This document shows, piece by piece, positions 1-10,265 of a stretch of DNA of 64,000 nucleotides; within the stretch, counting starts at the first letter, position 1, and every line of letters begins with the position of its first letter. Source of the DNA: Warburgia ugandensis (lineage: Eukaryota > Streptophyta > Magnoliopsida > Canellales > Canellaceae). The position numbers and the translations under genes were made by a program. Location: assembly GCA_035236585.1 (NCBI GenBank), contig CP141127.1, positions 48,436,001 through 48,500,000 of the forward strand, read 5' to 3'. The notes beneath the pieces are model-generated. The model ran no database searches and was not told the DNA's origin. It saw only the letters and a program-made list of their open reading frames with translations.

Positions 1-545
1 CTATTTTTACGTACAAGCATGGAGGCTTGTGGTTTTGTTTTAAACAGGCATAAGCCTGGGGATGCTATGCTAGGGGAGTTATGAGGGTTTGGCCATCCAC
101 TTCCTGAAATTTGATGATACCTTGCCCTATGAGAGGCTAAAAGTCGGGTGGGGAAATTATGAGAAGGCCACCACTATGAAAGTCCTGTCTCCCCATATGG
201 GCAGTGACACAATATTTTCCACCATGGTATCAGTGGTGAATAGGGCAGTTATCTGAGCGTGCTAGTATGGATCAGACTGCAGCATGGTAGGCCTTTGATT
301 ATTTTGCACTATGATGCATATGAGATAGGCATAGTGAAATGCCTTATGTTTTGGCATGATGAAATGCCAGGTAATTGTATATTACTACTTATGTTATGTA
401 TGAAATGATGATTTGGGTTTTTCAAAACAAGTTTTAAAGAAAAAAATTTCTGCTGCTTTGTTTTGTGAATTTTTTTTTTTACTACTAAGAGCCCTACCTT
501 TGAGAAATGTATTACAAAATGTGTTACAAAAATTTGGTCATCATA
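1..545 (+). mobile_element. LTR-like repeat, family D, partial copy (D0)
   Basis: The block from the TACAAGCATGGAGGCTTGTG motif near base 11 to the GGTCATCA end near 545 matches the second half of the next copy (1225-2345), and matches 8703-9790 in inverted orientation. All three end in GTCATCA or GTCGTCACA, like an LTR 3' end. Only the right part of the unit is inside the window. No coding capacity is seen. I call it LTR-like because it recurs, has a fixed end and carries a CA terminus; no primer site follows it. Confidence 0.55.
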
Positions 546-2345
546 AGAGAAACAAGATCATCCTCCTTAGGGATGATCAAACAACTGAACTTAGATCAAA
601 GAAGAACTAGATGATAGAAAGATCTAAGCCCTTGATCTTTATCAATAAGTATAAATTGTTGATCAAAGGATCTATGAGAGATCAAGATAAAAAAAAGGAA
701 TACACAAAGACTTAGAATAGAAAATACTTAGATCTGAATGATTAGAAGATCATTTTAACCATCAGATCTATTGATTAATACTATCTAAGGGAGATAGATC
801 ATGATAGGACACAAGATCTAGATCTTTTATATCAAAGGGCAAGATTAGATAAAGAATTTGATAGGATAAAAAATATGGGATTATTCAGATTGTATAAATA
901 TTGATAGTATGTATGGATTTACAGATTTCCTACGTTAATCAAGATCATGGAAGATTTGAAGAGAAGAATCACTACTTGAAGGTAGGAGGATTTTATGAAT
1001 GCATCTACATAAGATGTACATGTTGAATACATGATCTTATGTCTAGAAATGTTGACAAGTGTAATGTTAATACTTGTATTAAATCCCCTGAAATCCTTAT
1101 AATCCAACCAAACACATATGAAATGGTTAAGTTAGAATTGAGGAATAGACTCTAAGTGAGTATGGAACTAGAAGAGATTCTAGCTCTAAGTAAACAAACA
1201 TAATGTCTATACATATGAGAATTACTTTACATACAAGCATGGAGGCTTGTGGTTTTGTTTTAAACAAGCATAGGCCTGGGGATGCTATGCTAGGAGAGTT
1301 AGTAGGGTTTGGCCACCCACTCTCTGAAACTTGTTATTATATCAATACCAAACCTAAATGAGGCTAAAAGCTAGGTGGGGCAATTATGGGAAGGATGCCA
1401 CTGTGATAGCTATGGTCCTCCCTATACAGACATGGATATTGTGATTTCCACCAAGGATGGTATAGGTGGATTATTGGACAGTTATCCGAGCATGCTTGTA
1501 CAGATTCTAACTGCATGCATAATAGTCCTTTGAGTATTTTTGCATTATAATGCATGGAATAGTGAAATGCCTTATGATATGGCACGATGAGATGCCGGGT
1601 AATCGTGGATTACCGTTACTACCCAAATGAGGGAGTATTTCCACCAGAGTCTAGATGATTTATCAACTTAGCATAAGCTGCATATGATTTTGTTTTGAGA
1701 TATTAACTATTTTTCACGGTTTTGACTGTACGTATATATCTATACACAGTATAACGTATGTATGTGTAAGGATGCACATATATGACAAAGTAAAGAGATT
1801 GCTCCATGAGTATGAATAATGGGATTATGAAGTATTAGGATTATACTATCAAATTATTATGCTTCTTGAATCCCCTACTAAGCATAGCTTGCTGAGATAT
1901 TGCAAATGTTTCAATATTTACAATATCTCAAATACAAAGAAGGAGAGTTAGGAACTCAAAACTGAAGAAGACTTGGGAGAATAATCAATCAGGGTATACC
2001 CCTTGAAGACATGTATTTTTATTTGAGAGTGTTGTATTGTATTGAGAGTTTTTATTGTATGGTGAGCCTTGAAATTTGGACTATGTAATTTGGATAAGTG
2101 TTTTAATGATACACGGGCGGTACTGTGAATCACTTGATGGATTCTAAAATTTAATAAAAGTATATTCCTTCAATGAAATTTTATCTTGTTCAAAAATTGT
2201 ACTTATGTTATGTATGAAGTGATGACTTGGGTTTTACAAAACAAGTTCTAAAGAAAAAAAAATTTGTTGCTTTGTTTTGCAAAATTGTTTTACTACTAAG
2301 AGCCCTGCTTTTGAAAAATGTGTTACAAAAACTTGGGTCATCACA
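546..2345 (+). mobile_element. LTR-like repeat, family D, longest copy (D1)
   Basis: This is the most complete plus-strand copy of family D. It follows D0 directly, so the two lie head to tail. Its left half (about 720-1250) matches the reverse complement of about 9770-10160, and its right half matches both D0 and 8703-9770. It ends GGGTCATCACA at 2345, where the gag of element A begins on the other strand. It contains a stem-loop at 1893-1930. The exact left border is uncertain because D0 and the inverted copy diverge there. Confidence 0.55.
1893..1930. other. Imperfect inverted repeat (stem-loop) in D1
   Basis: The left arm TGAGATATTG and right arm CAATATCTCA are perfect complements; the stem continues towards the loop after one mismatch. 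A related stem-loop, with changed but still paired arms, lies at 9132-9170 (family D, inverted) and at 6326-6357 (family E). Confidence 0.7.
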
Positions 2346-2389
2346 CTTTCTCCTCTACAGTTTCCTTGGCCTTCCCTACTTTTTATCAA

Positions 2390-3799
2390 TCTGATGACCA
2401 CTCCCAAGGGTGGTTATAGACTTGGCATGCTCATGGGGGTTAAGGTTTTGAGAACTTGACCCTATCTCAAATTGACCCTTAGGGCTAGGGATGGGTTGAC
2501 TAGGGAATTGACTCTTTCCTCTGTTATGTAGTTCAACTGATAATTGGCTTGCCTGCATATCTAGTTTGGCTAGGGCTTGGGAATTGATATTCTAGAATTG
2601 GTTTAGAGCCCTTTTTGTTTCTTTATTCTGTTTTGCTATCATGCTCTCAATTCTATCATCTAAAGATGGTTTCTTTGGTTGCTGAGGTTGTTGGAAGCCA
2701 AGTGGCTGTTGAGGAATTATTGGTTTAGGAGGAAAATTTTGGGTAGGGGGTTCACTGGTGGTCCCCCTTGGTGATTATTCTTTGACTAAGAAAAATTAGG
2801 ATGCCTGGCCCATCTAAGATTGGAGGTCTCAGAATACAGGTTGTTGCTAGGTTGGCGATATGCATTCAATGCATTTGCTTGGTCTATAAGATATTCAAGG
2901 AATACTTTATTGGATGGATAAGCTGAGGTTAAATGTGCTGGACTAGAACAAGTAACACATACCTCTTGTGGAGGTTTATGGGATAATTTAGTAGCCATGA
3001 AAGATTGAAACATAGTTTCAAGCTTGTCCATTCTTCCATCTAATTTTTTAGCTATAGAGTCAAGCTTATGGGATTGATTAGTATGCACTCCTATCTCATA
3101 GAGACCTTTCTTAGTGGTCTGGTTGGTTCTTTCTCTCCTATTTGAATAACACCATTGATGAGAATTATCAACGACAGTTTGGAAGAATTCCCATGCCTCA
3201 CTTTCATCCTTTAGCATGAGGGTCCCTCCACATGCTACATCTATCATTTGTCTATTTTGAGGTGTCAATGCCTCATAGAAGTATTGAACCTGCTGCCATT
3301 TCTCAAATCCATGATGAGGGCATTTTTGCTACAGTTCATTCCACCGTTCCCAACATTCATAATATTGATTATCGTCCATTTGTTGGAAATTGATAATTTC
3401 ACGACGCTGGGCATTTGTTTTATGAATAGGGAATAAATTGTTCAAAAAATTCTTAGACAATTCATCCCATGTATGTATGGAACCTACCTCCAAGGAATTA
3501 AGCCATGACTTGGCTTTGTCCTTAAGTGAGAATGGGAATAGCAGAAGCCTAATAGAATCATCAAAAAAAATTTAGAACCTAAATGTGGTACAAATATCAA
3601 GAAACTCCTTAATATGTAGGTAAAGGTCTTCCCAGTCTCGACCATAAAAGGTGGGGAGTAATTGTATAACCCTCAGTTTTAACTCAAAGTGGTCAGCATT
3701 TGTAGGAGGTAAAGCTATGTAGGATGGGGTATTAAGTTGTAGAGGTGCATATAAATCTCAAATTGTTTTGCGCTCGACTTCTACTAGTGGTTCAGCCAT
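2390..3799 (-). pseudogene. Fossil gag of Athila/Tat-like element A
   Basis: Translation of the minus strand gives a plant Ty3/gypsy gag. It starts near 3799 with MAEP, resembling the MAES start of element C at 34061. It contains the family's conserved phrases in order, such as NFQQMDDNQYYECWERW and then TPQNRQMIDVACGG. After these come a hydrophilic segment and a decayed zinc-knuckle-like stretch (CVTCSSPAHLTSAYPS). The longest open piece is 2786-3268. Gag would form the particle that packages the element's RNA. The gene is broken in several places. It runs up to the end of the D1 repeat at 2345, and no pol follows. Confidence 0.8.
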
Positions 3800-5200
3800 G
3801 GGGATAGTAACTTGGCTTCTTTCCCCTTGTCTTTGGTTGAGTTGAATCTCTGGGTTAAAAGGTACTAGCTCTGGGTTTTGAGATCGACGCCCTTACATAA
3901 ACTACCCTAATCTAAATTGTCCTGATTTATATGCTAACTCTAACTCTACGTGATGCGCAATCAAATCCTAGTAAGCACTAATTGAGCATTGTTTTGATTA
4001 TCTTTGTTTAGTGCATAAGTGGTAGCTTCTTAGACCTAGATCTAAATAGCTCCTCCTTATATCCAAATTTGACTATTGCTTACTGGTTAGATTCTGCTCA
4101 AAAGTAGTTAATACAATCCTCGTGTTAGGAGTCATTTAGACCTCAACTAATGTCAATGAAAGACATGGAAAAATCACTAGGATTTTATGACACCCACTAT
4201 AACCACAGTGCTTAGAAGCCATTGGAGTGACAGTACATTGGGTCCTTCTAAAAAGGATCCTATGAGCTCGATACCCTAAGTCTCTTTCTGCTTGATGCTA
4301 AATTAATATTCATGGGTTGAGATCATGACATCCAAGGAGATTGATTGATTCCTAGGTGGGCCAAGGAATTGGTGATCAAATCTAGTCCTTATCTTATAAG
4401 GGTTCCTATGGGGTCCATACTATCATTAATTCCATTCCACCATAAAGCAAATAAATATGCAATGCAATACAAAAGCAAACTAATGCAACCTATATGCTAT
4501 CCAACCAAGGTTAGATAGGTACTCTAATGCAACAACCTAAGTAAAGATGCAACAATTATCAATGAATGATCCTAATCTATATGATTTACACTACCATCCA
4601 AATGCAAAATTATACTAAATGCAACAAAACTTGAAAAGAAAAGAAAAGAAGGTGAGGGATACTTACAGTGGAGTTCTCAATGAAGATCAAGTGTGGGCCA
4701 CCATACCCCACACTTGCCCTATATTATTACAACCTAAATTGAATAATAAAGAAATTAAAAATTACAATGGGCCTCAAAATTATACTAAATGCAACAAAAC
4801 TTGAAAAGAAAAGAAAAGAAGGTGAGGGATACTTACAGTGGAGTTCTCAATGAAGATCAAGTGTGGGCCACCATACCCCACACTTGCCCTATATTATTAC
4901 AACCTAAATTGAATAATAAAGAAATTAAAAATTACAATGGGCCTCACTACAAGTACGACACAAAAATCCTAATCTAGGACAATAATAAAAACCTAATCTA
5001 AGATGATGAAGCAGTGGACCCTAGGATCACTGCCGCTCCTTTGCCAATTTTCCTCACACAAAAATCAAAGAGATTTAGTCAATATGAGGAAAATAGCAAC
5101 TAATGCAAAAGGTATGCAAAAACTCTAATCTAATGCAACCTAAACCTAGACTAGAGGAAAATAATATAAAGTATGAAACATTGCAAAAATTGTTTCAACT
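3800..5200 (-). mobile_element. Untranslated leader of element A
   Basis: This lies between the gag start and the primer site of element A on the minus strand. It is AT-rich with no domain recognised. It matches in style the leader of element C (32908-34060): on the minus strand both carry GGGCAAGTGTGG followed by a TGTAAGT, which looks like a 5' splice site. Spliced leaders are known in some Tat-group elements, but no splice product can be shown here. A 170-base tandem duplication lies inside it. Confidence 0.6.
4605..4944. repeat. 170-bp exact tandem duplication
   Basis: Copy 1 is 4605-4774 and copy 2 is 4775-4944. I compared them base by base and saw no difference, although the surrounding element is badly decayed. 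The unit includes CAAAATTATACTAAATGC at its start and TTACAATGGGCCTC at its end. The small open frames starting at 4619 and 4789 are the same string twice and are not taken as genes. Confidence 0.95.
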
Positions 5201-5220
5201 CTCCTGCAACGGTGCGAAAA
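5201..5220 (-). other. Decayed tRNA-Asp-type primer binding site, element A
   Basis: On the minus strand this reads TTTTCGCACCGTTGCAGGAG, close to the Athila/Tat primer site TGGCGCCGTTGCCGGGGA, which is complementary to the tRNA-Asp 3' end. It fixes the orientation of element A (minus) and the inner edge of its LTR. Confidence 0.75.
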
Positions 5221-6275
5221 ACTTGTTGTTGTTTTAATTAAAACTCACAAGTGCACGAATCATTTGCAACATCACACGCTTAGTGAGGTCGATCCTACAA
5301 GGAGTTAGATTAATGTGATATTATTGGTCCCTACTTTAAACTATCTAATCTAGCAAAATTCAAGTGATTTTTAACCTAAACTAAGAAGGGAAACTATAAA
5401 ATAAAATTGGAAACTATGTGAAAACAAGAAATAAGCTAAATTGAAAACCTTCCTAAAATATGCACTTTTTAAAATTAAACTTTTCTGAATGAAGATTTTC
5501 TAAATTGATGACTTTACTAAAATAAAAATTATCCTAAAGTAAAAACTTTCCTTTAATGAAGATTTAACAACTTTCTTGAATTAACTTTCCTAAGCATGAA
5601 ATTAATCAACTATTCTATGGAAAACATGCTTGAACATATACTTTCTTAATCATGAAATTGTCTTAGGAATGCAATAGGAGTCAAGAGGATGAACTTTAAC
5701 AACTAAACAAGATCAACTTAGTTACTTTTTCCTACTTGAATGAATGCCATAACTTGGAATCTATTCACTTACTCAGTCAATCAAAGCTATGTGTTCTAGC
5801 CATGGCTTACATGCATAGTTCCAACATGTTTTGATAAGTGCATATCAAATAAGTAGACATGGAATTTTAAAACTATGGATCAATAAGTAAACAAGCAATT
5901 CTACAAGGTTTCCACTTTCATCCCTAAAGGCCCTCTTAATCATGTGATCCATACTTGGATTGGATGCATGGTTTTAAAGGTCTTTTAATTAGATTGCTGG
6001 AAATTCTACAAGTAAACATTCATGTCCTTAATATCCCATCAACATAAAGAAAACAATTAAGAAGAAGCATGGGCAATAATTAAGTAAAAAGCATTCCATT
6101 AATCTTTAAAAGTTTATGGCATACAATGGATTACATGGAAGATTGCTTTCCACTTTTGAATGAAACACACCACTATTCCTTCTCGCTTGAATCCAAAAAT
6201 AAATACTAATAAAGATTTTTCTTCCAACAAAGCTTGATATTCAAAGGAAATCTTATGGCATATACGCAAAGATCA
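5221..6275 (-). mobile_element. LTR of element A (5' LTR, minus strand)
   Basis: Next to the primer site the minus strand reads GTAGGATCGACCTC, then TTCGTGCACTTGTGAG, the usual 3' end of plant Athila/Tat LTRs (compare 32810-32888 in element C). The rest is AT-rich with no coding signal. The outer edge is not clear: sequence like the E-family LTR starts at about 6276-6285. Confidence 0.6.
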
Positions 6276-6325
6276 ATGCCTCAAAAATAATGTCAACATG
6301 CCAGACCTACTACTATTCTCTGTAT

Positions 6326-6357
6326 CTGAGGCATTGCAAACCAAAGCAATGCCTCAG
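6326..6357. other. Perfect 12-bp inverted repeat with 8-base loop
   Basis: CTGAGGCATTGC, then AAACCAAA, then GCAATGCCTCAG. Its outer flanks CTCTGTAT and CAGCAAGC are shared with the family D stem-loop at 9132-9170, while the stem bases differ in a paired way. Confidence 0.9.
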
Positions 6358-6658
6358 CAAGCAATCACTTGTGTAGGTGGAATAAGATGTAATTATACAT
6401 AAACAAATCATAGTTTACCACATAAATCAATTGTTCACACTGCATCATGCAAAACCATAATCATTTACAATGTATCTGAAATATGTCAAGTATTTACTCT
6501 AGTAATGAATTCATAATACATTCCATATAACAAAAATCCATTTGAGACCTAATTTAGGCAGACTACTAAGAAGAAAGCAATCTGAGTGCCCCATACCAAA
6601 ATAAATTTTCCTTAAATTACAAAGTATGTAAATACATGTCATTGTAGTCCATTTTTTA

Positions 6659-7020
6659 GGAGATGAGCTACCCACAGTCATCGGCCATGGCTTTGTATCA
6701 TACGAAGGGAGATGGGCTACCCATAGTTGACCTCCTCAGAACGCGTCAGAATAGTATCATCTGAGAGATGGGCTACCCACAGTCATTGGTCATGGCTTTT
6801 GTTTTCGCAAGGAGATGGGTTACCCATAGTCACTGGCTACAGTCATAATATTATCCTCTTCCTGGGAGATGGGCTACCCACAAGCGACCTCCTCTGAATG
6901 CGTCCTTTCATGATCAAAGTACACAATAGACACAATATTGTCCTCTTTGGCAGAGATGGGCTACCCACAGTCAAGCCTCAAGGATCTATTCTAGCCAGGA
7001 GATGGATACCCATAGTCATT
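6659..7020. repeat. Interspersed short repeat array GAGATGGGCTACCCA (7 units), copy E2
   Basis: Seven units start at about 6659, 6708, 6763, 6811, 6865, 6951 and 6998, so the spacing is 47-86 bases. Most contain the near-palindrome TGGGCTACCCA. Sequence between units is partly shared (GTCATYGGYCATGGC, GACCTCCTC). The same seven-unit array is in the right LTR at 16735-17090. Confidence 0.85.
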
Positions 7021-9131
7021 GGTCTAGAATGTGTCTTGTCATGAACAAACAAATGGACTGAAGCATCACAATATAAAATAAGTGCTTATACATGAGTAGT
7101 TTAAACATGATTCAATTTTAGCATGCACATTCATCTTATTTTTCACATAAATTGAAAAGACTTATTTTAATACTTGAAATTCATATACAAATACATATAT
7201 AGCGAAAATCTTAGCAATCTTAATTCCACCTACCTCAAATAGAGATCTTCAGGTTTTTCTAAAGCAAATAATTCTTTTAGTTCGTGTATAGGCTCCTGAT
7301 TGGTCACACCTCTATACAATACAAACACACATTTAGATATATAATTCTAGGATTTCTCATAGCTTCTCTCACATGGATGTTTCCTCTAAGTTAGTCCTTG
7401 GCACTAGTTCTCACAAGGCAAAGTGACAGTGTTCATTACTGTGTTAAGGGCATTTCATTAGCTATTGGTTGATAGCTAACTAAATGACCAATGATTATTG
7501 AATTTCCAATCCATGCCATTGGCCCTAGATTGGCTACCTCAGTTTAGCTACTTGCCCTAATGACTAAAGTCAAGGTTATACAATCTCCCTTCCGGTATCC
7601 ACCACTCCTCTTAAGTGATTGCAAGTCACATTCATGGTTTAGTGGTCCTAACCCTTGATTCCCAACTAGATCAACTCTTAAGTTGGAGCAGGATGTTATT
7701 TTCCATACTACAGTCCTCAATACAACCTATAATTGTATTCCTAAATTAGAATGATATAATGAACATCATGAACAGTTCATATCACAACAATTTTTTATAT
7801 ATGTTTGTCCAAATTCCATAATTTATATCATATCTAAGGTAATTCAAGACTCAGGAATCCATCTGTGACTCTGATAATTGATCTGACATCATAAGGTCTC
7901 TATTTGAATAGTGATAGATTGAACGACCTAGATTATCTGATCTGTTTCACTTCAATTTCATATAATTCCAATCATCTTATCATTTTTAAGGATGGGGAAC
8001 TCACTGGCAACATTTGATCGTCGATTAGATGTTATCATTCATTGTTTACACAATAACAAATTGAACGATCCAAATTGTCCGATCTATTTTCTAGCACAGA
8101 TCACCAACTTTTTCAAATCCCCACCACATAAAGTGCATATATCAACTGTTTTTAAGCATGATTTACAATTTAAACAGTTGGATCAATGTGGATCAGGCTT
8201 TAGGAGTCGAATCATTCCTGCCCGAGCTCCAATCAAATGATTGAACCTCAGACAGGTTGATTAACACTCCTACAATGCTGTTCTTTAGTCCTAGATTAAG
8301 CAATCTCAGTTTAAATCAAGCTAATCTAAGGTCTGATAATGCCTTTCAACTAAAATTTTAGAATCTCCATATAATTCTTATTAAAAACCCTAGATCTAAC
8401 ATGCATTCCTAATGAGTCAAAGGAAAACAAGGTTGGGTTTGCAAAGAACTCACCTCAATAACAATTAAAATCTCCAATCATCATTGGAGGAGATGCCATT
8501 TGATACTTTTTCGGCGACTGTTTCACATGCTTGACTTTTCCCCATCGATTGTGCGTCATTCTTCCTCAGATCACAATGGAACCAAGGTGCTTTTATTCAT
8601 CCCGCTGTGAGGAGTCAATTGAACGGTCAGATTTGAGATCAGAGCCGCCATTGTTGCATGATAGCTCTATCTCTATGATAAACAAAAAACCCTAGATTCG
8701 TTCTTGTGACGACTAGGGTTTTTGTAACATATTTTGTAATACATTTTCAAAGGCAGGGCCCTTAGTAGTAAATTTTTTTTGCAAAACAAAGTAGTAGAAA
8801 TTCTTTTTTTTAGAACTTGTTTTGAAAAACCCAAGTCATTACTTCGTACATAACATAAGTAGAATTTTTTTACAAGATAAAATTCCATTGCAGGAATATA
8901 TTTTTATTAAATTCCAGAATCCATCCAATGGTTCACAGTACAGCCCAAATCCATTACAATACTTGTCCAAATTACATAATCCAAAACTCAATGCTCACCA
9001 TACAATGAAACTCTCATTACAATACAATACTCTCAAACAAAACAAAATACATGTCTTCAAGGGGTATACCTTGATGATTATTCTCTTCAAGTCTTCTATA
9101 GTCTTGAGCACCCAACTCTCCTTCTCTGTAT

Positions 9132-9170
9132 CTAAGATATTGTAAACATTGAAACATTTACAATATCTCA
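9132..9170. other. Imperfect inverted repeat (stem-loop) in D3
   Basis: TAAGATATTGTAAA pairs with TTTACAATATCTCA around a 10-base loop, with one mismatch. It is homologous to 1893-1930 and related in flanks and arm layout to 6326-6357. Confidence 0.8.
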
Positions 9171-9299
9171 GCAAGCTATGCTTCGTAGGGGATTCAAGAA
9201 GCATAATAATTGACAGTATAATTCTAATACTTTATAATCCCATTATCCGTAAACATACTCATGTATCTAACTCTTTACTTTGTAATATTTGTACATCCT

Positions 9300-9338
9300 T
9301 ATACATACATACATACATACATACATACATACATACAT
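9300..9338. repeat. (TACA)n microsatellite
   Basis: About nine to ten units of TACA in D3. D1 has only a short related ATGTATGTG stretch at the matching place, so this array grew in one copy only. Confidence 0.9.
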
Positions 9339-10265
9339 GGATAAATCAGTCAAATTTATGAAAGTAGTCAAATATCATTCTCAACTAAGTTGATCAATTC
9401 TTTCCACTATGAGAAATTAGTATTTCAGCTAGTCCTATACTGGGAATTTTCCTTTTTGGGAAATACTAGTAATCTACCATGCTGCAGTCTGATCTGTACT
9501 AGCGCATTCGGATAACTGCCCTGTTCACCACTGATACCATAGTGGAAAAGATTGTGTCACTGCCCATATGGGGAGACAGGACTTTCACAGTGGTGGCCTT
9601 TGCATAATTGCTCCACCTGACTTTTAGCCTCTCATAGGGCAAGGTATCATCAAATCATCAAATTATGGGAAGCAGGTGGCCAAACGCTCATAACTCCCCT
9701 AGCATAGCATCCCCTAGGCTTATGCCTATTTAAAACAAAACCACAAGCCTCCATGCTTGTATGTAAAATAGGTTTCATACATATCGGACAATCTGTCTGT
9801 TTACTTAGAGCTAGAATATCTTCTAGTTCCATATTCACTTAGAGTCTAGTCCTCAATTCTAACTTAACCATTTCATATGTGTTTGGTTGGATCATAAGGG
9901 TTTCAAGGGATTTAATGCAAGTATTAACATTACACTTGTCAACATAAGGTCATGAGTTTAACATGTACATCCTATGTAGATGCATTCATAAAATCCTCCT
10001 ACCTTCAAGTAGTGATCCATCTCTCCAGATCATCCATGATTCGGATTGATGTATGTAATCTAAAAATCCATACATACTGTCAATATATATACAATTTGAA
10101 TAATCCTATTGATCAATAGATCTAATGGTTAGAATGATCTTCTAATCTTTTAGATCTAAGTATTTTTTATTCTCAATAAACATGCATACTAAGTACAATA
10201 CAATGTTATTATTCTTATTGTTCTTGATCATTCAAGATCCAATAGATCTTGTTTGATCATCCTTA

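Larger units (their letters stand above)
6276..8702 (-). mobile_element. LTR of family E, left copy (E2)
   Basis: This follows 16500-18690 closely, including the GAGATGGGCTACCCA array, the CACATTTAGATRTA block near 7330 and the stretch around 7860-8680. It stops at 8702, where an inverted D repeat begins (TGTGACGACTAGGG). It is incomplete at its left side. Relative to the right copy it carries extra bases around 6320-6455, including the 6326-6357 stem-loop. Confidence 0.75.
8703..10265 (-). mobile_element. LTR-like repeat, family D, inverted copy (D3) inside LTR E2
   Basis: The reverse complement matches D1 from about 720 to 2345, including the ACAAGCATGGAGGCTTGTG block (near 9745) and the terminal part from 8703, which reads TGTGACGACTAGGG on the plus strand. 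LTR E2 is interrupted exactly here, so D3 arrived after element E. Near 10265 the similarity to D1 ends after TTGTTTGATCATCC. Confidence 0.7.

Noticed and set aside
4619-4977. Two small open frames with identical N-terminal 56 residues
   Set aside because: They follow from the exact 170-bp duplication in a leader read on the wrong strand for element A.
6659-7020. Regularly spaced near-palindromic repeats that look like a CRISPR array
   Set aside because: Spacing is irregular (47-86 bp), spacers are partly shared, the array sits in a plant LTR and occurs twice with the LTR copies. No cas-like gene is present.
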